Shown: positions 28,765 to 37,191, counted from the first letter of the stretch. The stretch: DNA of 64,000 nt from Sulfurifustis variabilis (GCF_002355415.1 NZ_AP014936.1:2108001-2172000); one strand, 5' to 3'. Notes: generated by a model from the letters alone, not told the origin. Translations and numbers: made by a program.

Positions 28765-29628
28765 TTACTGCTTCAGCAGCGCCTGTTTCTGCCGAACCAC
28801 CAGCACGAACTCGAAAATCAGTACGGCCAGGATCCCGGCGGCGAGACCCGCTACTAAACCGATGAATGCGTACAACGACGGTCGGCTCCCTGCCGTTGTC
28901 GACGGCAACGATGGATCTCTGATAGCGCGTGTCGGCTTTGATTCGCCTTCCGCGATTTCCGCTCTTATCCTTATACGCTGTTGCTCCAATTCGGCCTGCT
29001 GTTCTATCAATCGATTTTTATCGAGGGACAGGGTCATTGCCCCGGTTGCCATTCCCTTTCGCATCGCTTGCTGCACGCGCCGCTCGAGCGCCTGCACGTC
29101 CGACCTGAAACGATCGATCTGCTTTTCCAGCAAGTCAATCTGCATACGTGATGCCAGAAGCGCTTGCTCCCTCAGCGCTTCATGCTCCGTAAACAGCCGC
29201 CCCAACACTGACTGTAAAAAGTCGCGTGCCCGTTCCGGTTCCGGTCCAGCGGCGGTGAGGATGATGAAGTTTTTCGCTTGCTTGCTGATTCGCACGTCGG
29301 ACAGGAAAGGGGGATTAACCGAGCCATCACTGCGTTCCCCGACGCGATAGACCTCCCTTAGTCGCTCCACTACGGATTCCGTTGGCTCGAAAAACGGTCG
29401 ATTGAATCCAAGTTGACCTATTTCCACTACAGCGCGGCTTTCGTAGAACGTGGGCTGCGTAAAACCGACGACTATGCCGATGGCGAGACCTGTCCCGACA
29501 GTTACCAAAAAAATCCACTTCCGCCGCAAGATAAGGAGACAAAAATCCGCGAGACGTGGTTCGCCGGAAACCCGATAGCTTTCGCGCGCGTACCAGTACT
29601 TCTGAAGTTCCTGGCTGGGTGCATCCAT
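28765..29628 (-). CDS. wzz: Wzz-type chain-length determinant protein
   Basis: This 287-aa inner-membrane protein has the Wzz layout: a transmembrane helix at about 38-58, a large periplasmic coiled-coil region (about 60-250, with long charged helices) and a second helix at 253-277. It would control polysaccharide chain length with a Wzy polymerase. I chose ATG 29628 because GAGGG lies 6 nt upstream; GTG 29664 would add 12 residues. There is no tyrosine-kinase domain. Confidence 0.88.
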   Translation of the reverse strand: MDAPSQELQKYWYARESYRVSGEPRLADFCLLILRRKWIFLVTVGTGLAIGIVVGFTQPTFYESRAVVEIGQLGFNRPFFEPTESVVERLREVYRVGERSDGSVNPPFLSDVRISKQAKNFIILTAAGPEPERARDFLQSVLGRLFTEHEALREQALLASRMQIDLLEKQIDRFRSDVQALERRVQQAMRKGMATGAMTLSLDKNRLIEQQAELEQQRIRIRAEIAEGESKPTRAIRDPSLPSTTAGSRPSLYAFIGLVAGLAAGILAVLIFEFVLVVRQKQALLKQ

Positions 29629-29725
29629 TGCAATCCCTCGAGTATCAGTATCGAAGCTGTCCACTGAAACCCGAATACTAAAGCAGTTCCGGTCGAAAAA
29701 AGGGCCACGTATGACGGGGTCTCTT

Positions 29726-31147
29726 TCAGCGAGAGTGGCGATTGTATCGATCCTCGAATCTCAGGATGTCGTCCTCGCCCAGATAGCTGCCGGACTGTAC
29801 CTCCACAATCTCCAGCCCAATTGTGCCGGGATTCTCGAGTCGGTGTCGGGCCCCGATCGGAATGTAAGTCGATTCGTTCTCCGTCAGCAGGAAGACGTCA
29901 TCGTTGCGCGTCACCCGCGCCGTCCCCTTCACGACGACCCAATGCTCGGCGCGATGATGATGCATCTGGAGCGAGATAGCGGCGCCGGGATTGAGCATCA
30001 GCCGCTTCACCTGGAAGCGCTGGCCGTTGTCCAGCCCCTCGTACCAGCCCCACGGGCGGTAGACGCGCCGGTGCATGAGATGCTCGCTGCGGTTGCCCGC
30101 CTTCAGGGCGTTGACGATTTCCTTTACGTCCTGGGCGCGATCCTTCCTGGCGACCAGCACCGCGTCCGGTGTTTCGATGACGATGACGTCGTCCAGCCCC
30201 ACGGCGGCGACGAGACGATGCTGCGCAACGATCAGCGAGTCCCGGGTACCGTGCGCCAGCACATCGCCTTGCAGCACGTTGCCGGACGCGTCGTGCTCCG
30301 AGATCTGCCAGAGCGACGACCAGGCGCCGATGTCCGACCAGCCGGCGTCGAGCGGCACCATGGCCGCGCGGTCCGTCTTCTCCATCACCGCGTAATCGAT
30401 CGAGTCGGTTCGGCACGCGAGGAAAGCTTCCCTGGCAACGCGATAAAAATCGCCGTCTTTCGCGCCGTCGCCGTATGCGGTGCGGCACGCGGCCAGGATG
30501 TCGGGACAGCGACGCTCCATCTCGTCCAGCCAGTGTCCTACCTTCATGAGGAACATCCCGCTGTTCCAAAAATACTCGCCGGATTCGACGTATCGCGTCG
30601 CCGTCGCCGCGTCCGGCTTCTCGACGAACGCGTCGACGCGGTGGCCCTCTCCCTTCCGGATGTAGCCATAGCCCGTCTCGGGCGCCGTCGGCACGATGCC
30701 GAATGTCACGAGATAACCCTCGTCGGCCAGGGAGGCCGCGGTACCGATCGCTCGCTGGAAGGCGGCGACGTCCCTCAGCAGATGGTCCGCCGGCATAAGG
30801 AGCATCAGGGCATTCTCGTCGACGCGCGCAAGCGCGAGCGCCGCTAGCGTCGCGGCCGGGCAGGTGTTCCGGCCGACCGGTTCGAGAATGATGTCGAGCG
30901 GCGCGCGCGCCAGCTGCCGCACCTGCTCGGCGACCAGGAAGCGGTGCTCCTCGTTGCAGACAAACAGCGGCTCGGCCGCGCCCGGCAGGCCGCGCAGCCG
31001 ATTGACGGTCTGCTGCAGCAGCGTCCCGTCGCCCGACAGGCGAAGCAGCTGCTTCGGGAAATGTTCGCGCGAGAGCGGCCAGAGCCGGGTGCCGGACCCG
31101 CCCGAAAGAATCACCGGGTAAATGCGTGCGTTTGCGCCTTGCGTCAC
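29726..31147 (-). CDS. manC: Mannose-1-phosphate guanylyltransferase / mannose-6-phosphate isomerase
   Basis: This 473-aa bifunctional protein has an N-terminal nucleotidyltransferase (YPVILSGGSGTRLWPLSRE, FVEKPD) and a C-terminal cupin isomerase (LQMHHHRAEHWVVVKGTARV). It would make GDP-mannose for gmd/fcl at the far end of the window. The GTG start at 31147 sits 5 nt after the epimerase stop. No phosphomannomutase was seen, so that step must be encoded elsewhere. Confidence 0.95.
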   Translation of the reverse strand: MTQGANARIYPVILSGGSGTRLWPLSREHFPKQLLRLSGDGTLLQQTVNRLRGLPGAAEPLFVCNEEHRFLVAEQVRQLARAPLDIILEPVGRNTCPAATLAALALARVDENALMLLMPADHLLRDVAAFQRAIGTAASLADEGYLVTFGIVPTAPETGYGYIRKGEGHRVDAFVEKPDAATATRYVESGEYFWNSGMFLMKVGHWLDEMERRCPDILAACRTAYGDGAKDGDFYRVAREAFLACRTDSIDYAVMEKTDRAAMVPLDAGWSDIGAWSSLWQISEHDASGNVLQGDVLAHGTRDSLIVAQHRLVAAVGLDDVIVIETPDAVLVARKDRAQDVKEIVNALKAGNRSEHLMHRRVYRPWGWYEGLDNGQRFQVKRLMLNPGAAISLQMHHHRAEHWVVVKGTARVTRNDDVFLLTENESTYIPIGARHRLENPGTIGLEIVEVQSGSYLGEDDILRFEDRYNRHSR

Positions 31148-31152
31148 GGCGA

Positions 31153-32163
31153 TCAGGATACGCGGTAGTATTCCTTATACCAATCCACGAAACGGCGGAT
31201 ACCGACCTCGACCGGTGTCGCCGGCCGAAATCCGACGGCCGTCTCCAGCGCTTCGGTGTTGGCGTAGGTCGCCGGCACGTCTCCATCCTGCATGGGCAGC
31301 AGATCCATTTCCGCCTTCCTGCCGAGGCAGTCCTCGAGGACCCGAATGTAGCGCATCAGCTCGACGGGGTTGTTGTTCCCGATGTTGTACACCTTGTAGG
31401 GCGCATAGCTCGTCGCTGGATCCGGCGACTTGCCGGTCCATTGCGGATTCGGGCGCGCCGGCTGGTCGATGACCCGGATGACGCCCTCCACGATATCGTC
31501 GACGTAAGTGAAGTCCCGGATCATCTGTCCGCGGTTGAACACCGGAATCGGCTTGCCTTCGAGGATGCCGCGAGTGAACTTGAAGAGCGCCATGTCCGGG
31601 CGCCCCCACGGACCGTAAACCGTGAAGAACCGCAGGCCGGTCACCGGCAGGCCGTAGAGATGGGCATACGTGTGCGCCATCAGCTCGTTCGCCTTCTTCG
31701 TCGCGGCGTAGAGCGAGACCGGATGATCGACGTTGTCGTGCTCCGAGAACGGCAGCTTGGTGTTTGCCCCGTAAACGGAACTCGACGAGGCGAAGACCAG
31801 GTGGCCGACCTTGCTGTGGCGGCTGCCTTCCAGGATGTTGCCGAATCCGACGACGTTCGCATCGATGTAGGCGTGAGGGTTCTCGATCGAGTACCGCACG
31901 CCGGCCTGGGCGGCCAAATGCATCACCGCGTCGAAACGGTTCTCGGCAAAGAGCCGGCGCATTCCGTCCCGGTCGACGATGTCCAGCTTCTCGAAGGTGA
32001 AGCCTTTTTGGGCCTGACACCGCGCGAGCCGCGCCTCCTTGAGCGACACTTCATAGTAGTCGTTGAGGTTGTCGATCCCGTACACGGTGTCACCGCGGGC
32101 GAGAAGCCTCAGCGCGAGCGTCGAACCGATGAAACCGGCCGCCCCGGTTATTAGGATGTTCAT
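31153..32163 (-). CDS. UDP-glucuronate 4-epimerase
   Basis: This 336-aa extended SDR interconverts UDP-glucuronate and UDP-galacturonate. [36 protein letters not shown] and [10 protein letters not shown] are visible, as is [17 protein letters not shown], typical of Cap1J/LspL-type enzymes. ATG 32163 has GGAG 8 nt upstream. An in-frame ATG at 32232 would add 23 residues and overlap the ops element, which is unlikely. It is the first gene after ops. Confidence 0.93.
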   Translation of the reverse strand: MNILITGAAGFIGSTLALRLLARGDTVYGIDNLNDYYEVSLKEARLARCQAQKGFTFEKLDIVDRDGMRRLFAENRFDAVMHLAAQAGVRYSIENPHAYIDANVVGFGNILEGSRHSKVGHLVFASSSSVYGANTKLPFSEHDNVDHPVSLYAATKKANELMAHTYAHLYGLPVTGLRFFTVYGPWGRPDMALFKFTRGILEGKPIPVFNRGQMIRDFTYVDDIVEGVIRVIDQPARPNPQWTGKSPDPATSYAPYKVYNIGNNNPVELMRYIRVLEDCLGRKAEMDLLPMQDGDVPATYANTEALETAVGFRPATPVEVGIRRFVDWYKEYYRVS

Positions 32164-32201
32164 GCGTCGTCTCCGGTCTTTATCTGTCGATGGGCGCGGC
32201 T

Positions 32202-32217
32202 CCGGGATCCCGCCCGG
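32202..32217 (-). other. Stem-loop just downstream of ops
   Basis: CCGGG and CCCGG flank a 6-nt loop beginning 2 nt after the ops element in the direction of transcription. It might stabilise the paused complex or be incidental in GC-rich DNA. No T-tract follows. Confidence 0.35.
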
Positions 32218-32218
32218 G

Positions 32219-32230
32219 CACGCTACCGCC
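32219..32230 (-). promoter_or_regulatory. ops element (RfaH recruitment site)
   Basis: The minus strand reads GGCGGTAGCGTG, identical to the enterobacterial ops core (GGCGGTAGCG followed by T or a near match). Six bases upstream is GCTGTT (32242-32237), also part of the longer JUMPstart sequence. It lies in the untranslated leader between the winged-helix regulator and the UDP-glucuronate epimerase, 55 nt before that ATG. RNA polymerase pauses at ops and RfaH binds the exposed non-template strand. An rfaH gene lies 0.7 kb upstream. Confidence 0.85.
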
Positions 32231-32299
32231 ATGCAGAACAGCGTTCCGCACGATCACAACTCGGGGCGGTCCGCCGCCTCCCCGCCCGGGCGCTCCCGA

Positions 32300-32899
32300 C
32301 TACAACCGCAGGATGTCGGGAACCTTTACTCCGTTATTGCCGAACGTCTGCAACAGCTGCTCGTAAACGCCGCGATCCGCCTGCGTATCGGTCAGCAGGC
32401 ATACATCGAACGGCAGCGCTTCCGAAAGATTTCGCCACACCGGTTTGCCGAGGAACCGCCGTCGCTCGGTACGCGGATCGAAGACGCCCACGATGTCGAT
32501 GTCCATTTCCAGCGCCCGCAGGGCCGCCACCTCCGCCAGGTCCGAGACGCCGCAGAGCAGTACCCGCTGCTGACCCCGCGCCTCGCACTCCTTCAAGGCG
32601 CGCGCACAGGATTCACCGGCGCTCCGGTAAAAGGCGAAGGACGCGGCGAGATACTTCGCCGTCAAACGGCTCTTTTCGGAAAACCCCTTCGGCGTCAGGT
32701 AATACAGGTAGCGGTTGGCGGGTGCCTCGCTGATCTTGATGAGGCCCTTGCGGATGCAACGTTTCAGATACGAGTTGGCGAGCCCGAGCGCGACCCCCAT
32801 TTGCCGCGCGAGGTGACGCTGCGTCACGTCGCTGCGCCGCTCGACCGCCTGAAGAAGCTCGAGCACGCGCTCCTCGTCTCTTTGCGGGGTGGTGTTCAT
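32300..32899 (-). CDS. Winged-helix regulator with C-terminal Rossmann-like sensor domain
   Basis: This 199-aa protein has a MarR-like winged helix-turn-helix at about residues 13-75 (TQRHLARQMGVALGLANSYLK; PANRYLYYLTPKG wing) and a C-terminal domain with VLLCGVSDLAEVAALRAL, like the nucleotide-binding domain of Rex or CoA-binding proteins. Proteins of this type often head exopolysaccharide operons beside a NusG paralogue. A 19-bp palindrome covers its start codon, suggesting autoregulation. The effector is unknown; a nucleotide or nucleotide sugar is a guess. Confidence 0.85.
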   Translation of the reverse strand: MNTTPQRDEERVLELLQAVERRSDVTQRHLARQMGVALGLANSYLKRCIRKGLIKISEAPANRYLYYLTPKGFSEKSRLTAKYLAASFAFYRSAGESCARALKECEARGQQRVLLCGVSDLAEVAALRALEMDIDIVGVFDPRTERRRFLGKPVWRNLSEALPFDVCLLTDTQADRGVYEQLLQTFGNNGVKVPDILRL

Positions 32900-32910
32900 T
32901 CAATGAACAC
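32892..32910. promoter_or_regulatory. Perfect 19-bp palindromic operator candidate
   Basis: GTGTTCATT-C-AATGAACAC is a perfect 9-1-9 inverted repeat covering the -10 edge, the expected transcription start and the ATG (32899-32897) of the winged-helix gene. That position fits an operator for an autoregulating dimeric winged-helix protein. No second copy was noticed in the window. Confidence 0.7.
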
Positions 32911-32937
32911 TATAGGCAGCGCCGGAGGGCCCCGCAA
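32909..32937 (-). promoter_or_regulatory. Promoter of the winged-helix regulator and polysaccharide genes, probably leaderless
   Basis: On the minus strand TTGCGG (32937-32932), a 17-bp spacer and TATAGT (32914-32909) form a sigma70-type promoter in the gap after rfaH. Transcription should start near 32902, about 3 nt before the ATG at 32899, so the mRNA would be nearly leaderless; no Shine-Dalgarno is present. The -10 box abuts the palindromic operator. Confidence 0.65.
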
Positions 32938-32941
32938 GGAT

Positions 32942-33478
32942 TCAGCGCGCGGGTTCTATGGCGGCGAGCTCGACGACGGTGCGCGTGTACCGGCCGAGGA
33001 CCTCGAGCAGGACCTGCACGCGGTCGCGGCCGGTTGTCGCCTGGAAGACGGCTTCATAGCCGGCAAGGCTGCCCGACGTGATGCGCACCCGGGCGCCCGC
33101 CTCGTAACGCTCGGCCGGCAGCACCTGCACCCCCTCCTCGTCCTCTCGCCGCCGCAGATTCTCGATCAGGTCGTCCGGGACGGCGGCCGGACGCTGGCCG
33201 AAGCGCACCACGGACACGACCCCGAGGGTGGACCGGATCGGCGCCCAGTTGTCGGTTTCCGTGTCGAGATGGACGAACAGGTACCGGGGAAACATGGGGG
33301 AGATGATCGAGACGCGCCGGCCCAGGCGTCTGCGTGGCTGACGGACCAGCGGCAGGTATGCGGTATAGCCCTGCCGTTCCAGGTTGACCCGCGCCGTCGC
33401 CTCTCCGCGGGGCTTGGTGTACACCAGGTACCAACGTGCCCGACCCGCCGCTGCCCCCGCGCGCGATTCCTTTCTCAA
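32942..33478 (-). CDS. rfaH: Transcription antiterminator RfaH (NusG paralogue)
   Basis: This 178-aa protein has an NGN domain (about 14-110: RWYLVYTKPRGE, PMFPRYLFVHLD, LGVVSVVRFG, PAAVPDDLI) and a KOW domain (about 125-178: GARVRITSGSLAGYEAVF). These match E. coli RfaH segment by segment from memory. RfaH binds RNA polymerase at ops, suppresses Rho and pausing and aids translation. The start is TTG at 33478, overlapping the rfaE1 TGA (TTGA); no ATG precedes the conserved RWYLVY. An exact ops site lies downstream at 32219. Confidence 0.93.
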   Translation of the reverse strand: MRKESRAGAAAGRARWYLVYTKPRGEATARVNLERQGYTAYLPLVRQPRRRLGRRVSIISPMFPRYLFVHLDTETDNWAPIRSTLGVVSVVRFGQRPAAVPDDLIENLRRREDEEGVQVLPAERYEAGARVRITSGSLAGYEAVFQATTGRDRVQVLLEVLGRYTRTVVELAAIEPAR

Positions 33479-34437
33479 GAACCCGTCCCGCCGGCAGACA
33501 ATTCCTGCCTGATTTCGTCCGGCGTCGCGGTCGCGGCGCCCAGTTTCCCGACCACTATTCCGGCCGCGATGCTCGCGAGGCGCAGCGCCTCCTCGACCGG
33601 TCCGCCGACCGCGTAGGTGCATGCGACGGCGGCGATGACGCTGTCGCCGGCGCCCGTCACGTCGAACACCTCGCGCACGCGCGCGGGAACGTGAAGCACC
33701 CGCCCGTCGCGCTCGACGAGGGTCATCCCTTCCTCCCCGCGGGTGATGAGGAGTCCGTCGAGTTCGAGCGCGGCGACCGTTGCCGCGGCCCGACGCTCGA
33801 GATCGAGATCGTCCCGCGCTCGCCCCGCGATCTGCTCGAATTCCTTGCGGTTCGGCGTGACCAGCGTCGCGCGCCGGTAGATGCTGTAGTCGTCTCCCTT
33901 TGGATCGACGATCACCGGCAGCCCCGCATCCCGCGCGGCACCGACCATCTCCCGCACGTAGCCGAGCCCGCCCTTGCCGTAGTCGGAGACGATCACGACA
34001 TCGAATTGGCTGAGATGCTCGAGGTAGTAATCGAGCAATCGGACCCGTGCATCCTTGCTGGGTGGCGATTCGAAATCGATCCTCAGCAGCTGCTGGTTGC
34101 GCGAGATCACGCGCAGCTTCACGATCGTATTGATCAGCTTGTCGCGGTACAGGCGGTAGCCGATATCCGCCTTGTCGAGCAGCTGCTCCAGTTTGTCCGC
34201 TTCGCGGTCATCCCCGGTTATCGAGAGCAATGTGCACCGTGCGCCAAGGTCGCGCACGTTGCGCGCCACGTTCGCCGCACCGCCCGGACGCTCGTCGCAT
34301 CGTCCGACCGTGACCACCGGCACCGGCGCTTCCGGAGAGATCCGTTCCACGCCGCCGTGCCAGTATCGGTCCAACATGGCGTCGCCGACCACCAGTACCC
34401 GGGCGCGTGTGAGCGCGTTGAGCAGATCAGGAAGCAT
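33475..34437 (-). CDS. rfaE1: D-glycero-beta-D-manno-heptose-7-phosphate kinase
   Basis: This 320-aa PfkB-family kinase makes heptose-1,7-bisphosphate for LPS inner core. VVGDAMLDRYWHGGVERISP, RPGGAANVARNV and DVTGAGDSVIAAV (catalytic Asp, anion hole) are visible. It matches the N-terminal half of HldE; the nucleotidyltransferase half is missing, so a separate RfaE2 must exist elsewhere. It is coupled to rfaH by TTGA, tying LPS core supply to the antiterminator. Confidence 0.93.
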   Translation of the reverse strand: MLPDLLNALTRARVLVVGDAMLDRYWHGGVERISPEAPVPVVTVGRCDERPGGAANVARNVRDLGARCTLLSITGDDREADKLEQLLDKADIGYRLYRDKLINTIVKLRVISRNQQLLRIDFESPPSKDARVRLLDYYLEHLSQFDVVIVSDYGKGGLGYVREMVGAARDAGLPVIVDPKGDDYSIYRRATLVTPNRKEFEQIAGRARDDLDLERRAAATVAALELDGLLITRGEEGMTLVERDGRVLHVPARVREVFDVTGAGDSVIAAVACTYAVGGPVEEALRLASIAAGIVVGKLGAATATPDEIRQELSAGGTGS

Positions 34438-34499
34438 TGTCTGTCTGTGGTTGTCGGATCCGCGGGGCGAATCGATGAGGGGCGGTGAATTCGCACGCT

Positions 34500-34528
34500 A
34501 TTATCAGAGCTTTCTCCGCGGCTGTCAC
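34500..34528 (-). promoter_or_regulatory. Promoter for rfaE1-rfaH
   Basis: On the minus strand GTGACA (34528-34523), a 17-bp spacer and GATAAT (34505-34500) make a near-consensus sigma70 promoter just after the comEA terminator. Transcription would start near 34493, leaving a leader of about 55 nt before the rfaE1 ATG at 34437. Confidence 0.7.
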
Positions 34529-34537
34529 GGCGACGAC

Positions 34538-34567
34538 AAAAAAAGGGGCGCCCGGAGGCGCCCCTTT
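34538..34567 (-). terminator. Rho-independent terminator of the comEA-like gene
   Basis: GGGGCGCC (34545-34552) and GGCGCCCC (34557-34564) form an 8-bp perfect stem with a 4-nt loop. On the minus strand it is followed by seven T residues (34544-34538). It lies 14 nt past the comEA-like stop and just before the rfaE1 promoter. Confidence 0.92.
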
Positions 34568-34581
34568 CGGTTACCGGCGGT

Positions 34582-34854
34582 CTACTTCTTACCGCCCAGG
34601 CTCAGGTTGGCGCGATTTCGTTCCACCGTCTTGGTGCCGACGCCCTTCACCTTCTCCAGGTCCTCGATTCTCTTGAACGGCCCGTTCTTGGTCCGGTACG
34701 CCACGATCGCTTCCGCGGTCTTGCTGCCCACCCCGTCCAGCCTGGCGGCCAGGGTCTTGGCGTCGGCGGTGTTCACATCGACGGGTTCGGCAAAGACGAT
34801 CGGAGACAGGACGGAAAGAAAGAGGGAGAAAACGAGAACAGACAGCTTTTTCAT
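34582..34854 (-). CDS. ComEA-like helix-hairpin-helix protein, exported
   Basis: This 90-aa protein begins with a signal peptide (MKKLSVLVFSLFLSVLSPIVFA, cleavage after about residue 22), then a ComEA-type double helix-hairpin-helix domain: VDVNTADAKTLAARLDGVG and FKRIEDLEKVKGVGTKTVE. It probably binds DNA in the periplasm, possibly in DNA uptake. AAGGAG lies 7 nt before the ATG. Its own promoter and terminator make it a single-gene unit. Confidence 0.9.
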   Translation of the reverse strand: MKKLSVLVFSLFLSVLSPIVFAEPVDVNTADAKTLAARLDGVGSKTAEAIVAYRTKNGPFKRIEDLEKVKGVGTKTVERNRANLSLGGKK

Positions 34855-34922
34855 CGAAACGCTCCTTGTCGTTTTTTGGTGGGATTGCTTTGTTGCTCCC
34901 CCTAATTCGCGGGGGAAAGGCC

Positions 34923-34950
34923 ATGATAAGAACGCGGCGATGAAAGTCAA
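34923..34950 (-). promoter_or_regulatory. Promoter of the comEA-like gene
   Basis: TTGACT (34950-34945), a 16-bp spacer and TATCAT (34928-34923) on the minus strand match sigma70 at 5/6 in each box. The -35 overlaps the pyrF stop codon. A leader of about 60 nt would follow, containing CCCCC/GGGGG arms. Confidence 0.65.
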
Positions 34951-35645
34951 CCCGCTGTCGCGATTTCCCGAAGGATGGCGTCGAGCGCCGCCCGGGGGTT
35001 GGGCGACGAAGTAATCGGCCTCCCGACCACGAGCATGTCGGCGCCGCCCGCAATGGCTTCCGCCGGCGTGAGCACGCGCCGCTGATCCCCGACCGGGCTA
35101 CCGCCCGGCCGCACGCCCGGAGTAACGAGCAAGAAGCCGGCGCCGAAGCGCGAGCGCATCGTATGCGCCTCGGTGGGGGCGCACACCACCCCGTCCAGCC
35201 CGCATTCCTTCGCCAGGCCGGCGAGGGCGGCGACGCGGCCTTCGATATCGCCGGCGAGGCCGATCTCGGCGATCTCCGCAGCGGTATGGCTGGTCAGCAC
35301 CGTGACTCCCACGAGGAGCGGGCGCCCGGCCGGTCCCAATGCATCCCGAGCCGCTTTCAGCATGGCCCGGCCGCCCAGACAGTGCACCGTGAGCATCCAG
35401 ACCCCGAGGTCGGCCGCCCGCCGACATGCGGCGGCCACGGTGTTGGGTATGTCGTGAAACTTGAGGTCGAGGAAGACGTCGAATCCGCGTCGCACGAGCG
35501 ACTCCACGAACCCGGGGCCGGCCGCGGAAAAGAGCTCGAGGCCCACCTTCAGCCGGCAGTGTTCGGGAGTCACGCGATCGACCAGCGCCAGCGCCTCCCG
35601 GGAAGACGGATAGTCGAGCGCGACCGCGATCGGTGGCCCCTCCAT
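34947..35645 (-). CDS. pyrF: Orotidine 5'-phosphate decarboxylase
   Basis: This 232-aa TIM-barrel enzyme converts OMP to [24 protein letters not shown] and [13 protein letters not shown] (the catalytic D-x-K-x-x-D cluster) and [11 protein letters not shown] are present. The ATG overlaps the lapB stop as TAATG, with GGAGGAG immediately upstream. The lapA-lapB-pyrF order is the same as in E. coli. Confidence 0.96.
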   Translation of the reverse strand: MEGPPIAVALDYPSSREALALVDRVTPEHCRLKVGLELFSAAGPGFVESLVRRGFDVFLDLKFHDIPNTVAAACRRAADLGVWMLTVHCLGGRAMLKAARDALGPAGRPLLVGVTVLTSHTAAEIAEIGLAGDIEGRVAALAGLAKECGLDGVVCAPTEAHTMRSRFGAGFLLVTPGVRPGGSPVGDQRRVLTPAEAIAGGADMLVVGRPITSSPNPRAALDAILREIATAG

Positions 35646-36811
35646 TACTCCTCCAGCACCGGCTTGATCGTGTTCCATCTGCTGCAACCGGGACACAGCC
35701 AATGAAGTTGTCGGCCCTTGAAGCCGCACTGCTGGCAGAAGTAGCCCTGGTGCTGTTGCCGAAGCTCGTCGATGATGCCCTTCAGGAGCAGCAGGTCCTT
35801 CCTGGCGGTCCCGTCCGCCTGCTCGAGGTTGTACTCGATCAGCTGATGGAGTCCGTGGACGTTCGGCCTGCGCCGCAGCCACTCGACGACGAACTTTTCG
35901 GCCGCCTTCACGCCGTCGCGCTGCTTGATGATGTCGGCGAAGGTCACGGTCAGGGAGACCGCGCCGTGCCGTCGGAGGGCGGCGCTGAAGAACTCATACA
36001 GGCCCTCCTCGTCCTTTGCCTTGCGATACGCCTCGGCGATTCGCCCGGCCACTTCCCCGAAATAGCTGGCGTCCTGATCCTCGACGGCGCGCCATGCCTT
36101 GATCGCTTCCCGCGGCCGACCCTCGTCCGCCTCCATGTCACCGAGAAGGATGCTGGCCCGCACGCAGGCGGGATCGGCGGCCAGCGCCTGCCTCAGGAAG
36201 TCGCGCGAAGCCGGGAAGTTGCGCTTGTGATACGCATGTTCGGCGAGCTCGCAGTAATACTGCGCGACGACGTCGTCCATGGGCTTCCCCGACACGCGGG
36301 CGAGCCGCCGGCTTGTCTGGATCGCCTTTTCCCATTCCTTCTCCTGCTGGTAGATGCTGAGCAGCAGTCGCAATGCCTGCTCGCTGTGCGCCCGGACCTC
36401 CGCGAGCTCGAGGAAGAGGTTCTCGGCCCGGTCGAACAACCCGGCCTTGAAGTAGTCCTGCCCGAGCTCGAGCAGCGCGTACGTGCGCTGCTCCTTGTCG
36501 AGCGTCGGCCGCGCGATCAGGTTCTGGTGAATGCGTATGGCGCGTTCCACCTCGCCGCGCCGCCTGAAGAGATTGCCGAGGGCCAGGTGCGTCTCGACGG
36601 TCTCCGAATTGACCTCGAGCACCTGGATGAAGATCTCGATAGCCTTGTCCGGCTGCTCGTTGAGGAGGAAGTTGAGACCCTTGAAGTACGCCGAAGGCAG
36701 GTCAAACGATTTGGCGGCCTGGCGTCGGGCCTCGAAGCGCGCGGCCCACCAGCCCGACGCCGCGGCGAGCGGCAGCAGCAGCCAGAGAAGGCCCTCGGCG
36801 CTAAATGACAT
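35645..36811 (-). CDS. lapB: LPS assembly regulator LapB (YciM)
   Basis: This 388-aa protein has an N-terminal membrane anchor (residues 5-22), a run of TPR repeats (about 50-300) and a C-terminal rubredoxin-like metal site with Cys359, Cys362, Cys373 and Cys376. In E. coli LapB guides FtsH proteolysis of LpxC, balancing LPS synthesis. Its start overlaps lapA by 11 bp. It is near-standard in length. Confidence 0.95.
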   Translation of the reverse strand: MSFSAEGLLWLLLPLAAASGWWAARFEARRQAAKSFDLPSAYFKGLNFLLNEQPDKAIEIFIQVLEVNSETVETHLALGNLFRRRGEVERAIRIHQNLIARPTLDKEQRTYALLELGQDYFKAGLFDRAENLFLELAEVRAHSEQALRLLLSIYQQEKEWEKAIQTSRRLARVSGKPMDDVVAQYYCELAEHAYHKRNFPASRDFLRQALAADPACVRASILLGDMEADEGRPREAIKAWRAVEDQDASYFGEVAGRIAEAYRKAKDEEGLYEFFSAALRRHGAVSLTVTFADIIKQRDGVKAAEKFVVEWLRRRPNVHGLHQLIEYNLEQADGTARKDLLLLKGIIDELRQQHQGYFCQQCGFKGRQLHWLCPGCSRWNTIKPVLEE

Positions 36812-37097
36812 CTTTGATGGGCAGCGCGCGCAGGTTCTGCACTTCCTGCTCCACCTGCCGCAGCTCCTTGCGCGCCTGCACGAGACTGCGCTGCATGCCG
36901 ATAACCATGCGCAGGCTGGCCAGGTAGCCGATCAGGACACCGAGCGCGAGTACGGCGAGGAGCGCGATCGAAAGCGGCCCGGTCCATTCGAGGCCGAAGT
37001 AGTAGCCGACGTCGACGGTCTGGCGGTTCTGCAGCGCGAAGGTGACGCCGAAAAGCAGGGTGACGGCGATAATGACGACGTAGAGAATGCGCTTCAT
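36801..37097 (-). CDS. lapA: LPS assembly protein LapA
   Basis: This 98-aa membrane protein has a first helix after MKRILYVVIIAVTLLFGVTF, a second at about 43-63 and a cytoplasmic coiled-coil tail. It has the DUF1049/LapA layout, and its partner LapB is next. ATG 37097 is preceded by GGAGGAGG, a very strong ribosome site, which decides this start over upstream codons. Confidence 0.92.
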   Translation of the reverse strand: MKRILYVVIIAVTLLFGVTFALQNRQTVDVGYYFGLEWTGPLSIALLAVLALGVLIGYLASLRMVIGMQRSLVQARKELRQVEQEVQNLRALPIKDVI

Positions 37098-37153
37098 GAC
37101 CTCCTCCGCTTGGGCGCCCGGTCCGCCCGTCTCTGCGGCCGGATTGTAGCCAT

Positions 37154-37191
37154 AAAAAAACGGCATTGGGCGAGCCGAATGCCGTTTTTTT
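37154..37191. terminator. Bidirectional Rho-independent terminator after ihfB
   Basis: AAAAAAACGGCATT (37154-37167) pairs with AATGCCGTTTTTTT (37178-37191) around a 10-nt loop. On the minus strand it ends ihfB transcription 36 nt past its stop; the T-tract occurs on both strands. It separates rpsA-ihfB from lapA-lapB-pyrF. Confidence 0.93.

Noticed and set aside
29629-29725. Promoter or terminator between manC and wzz
   Set aside because: A T-run (GCCCTTTTTTCG on minus) lacks a proper preceding stem, and the candidate -35/-10 boxes are weak.
32164-32232. N-terminal extension of the UDP-glucuronate epimerase to ATG 32232
   Set aside because: The extension covers the ops element, is not part of the family, and the ATG at 32163 has its own GGAG and the standard MNILITG start.
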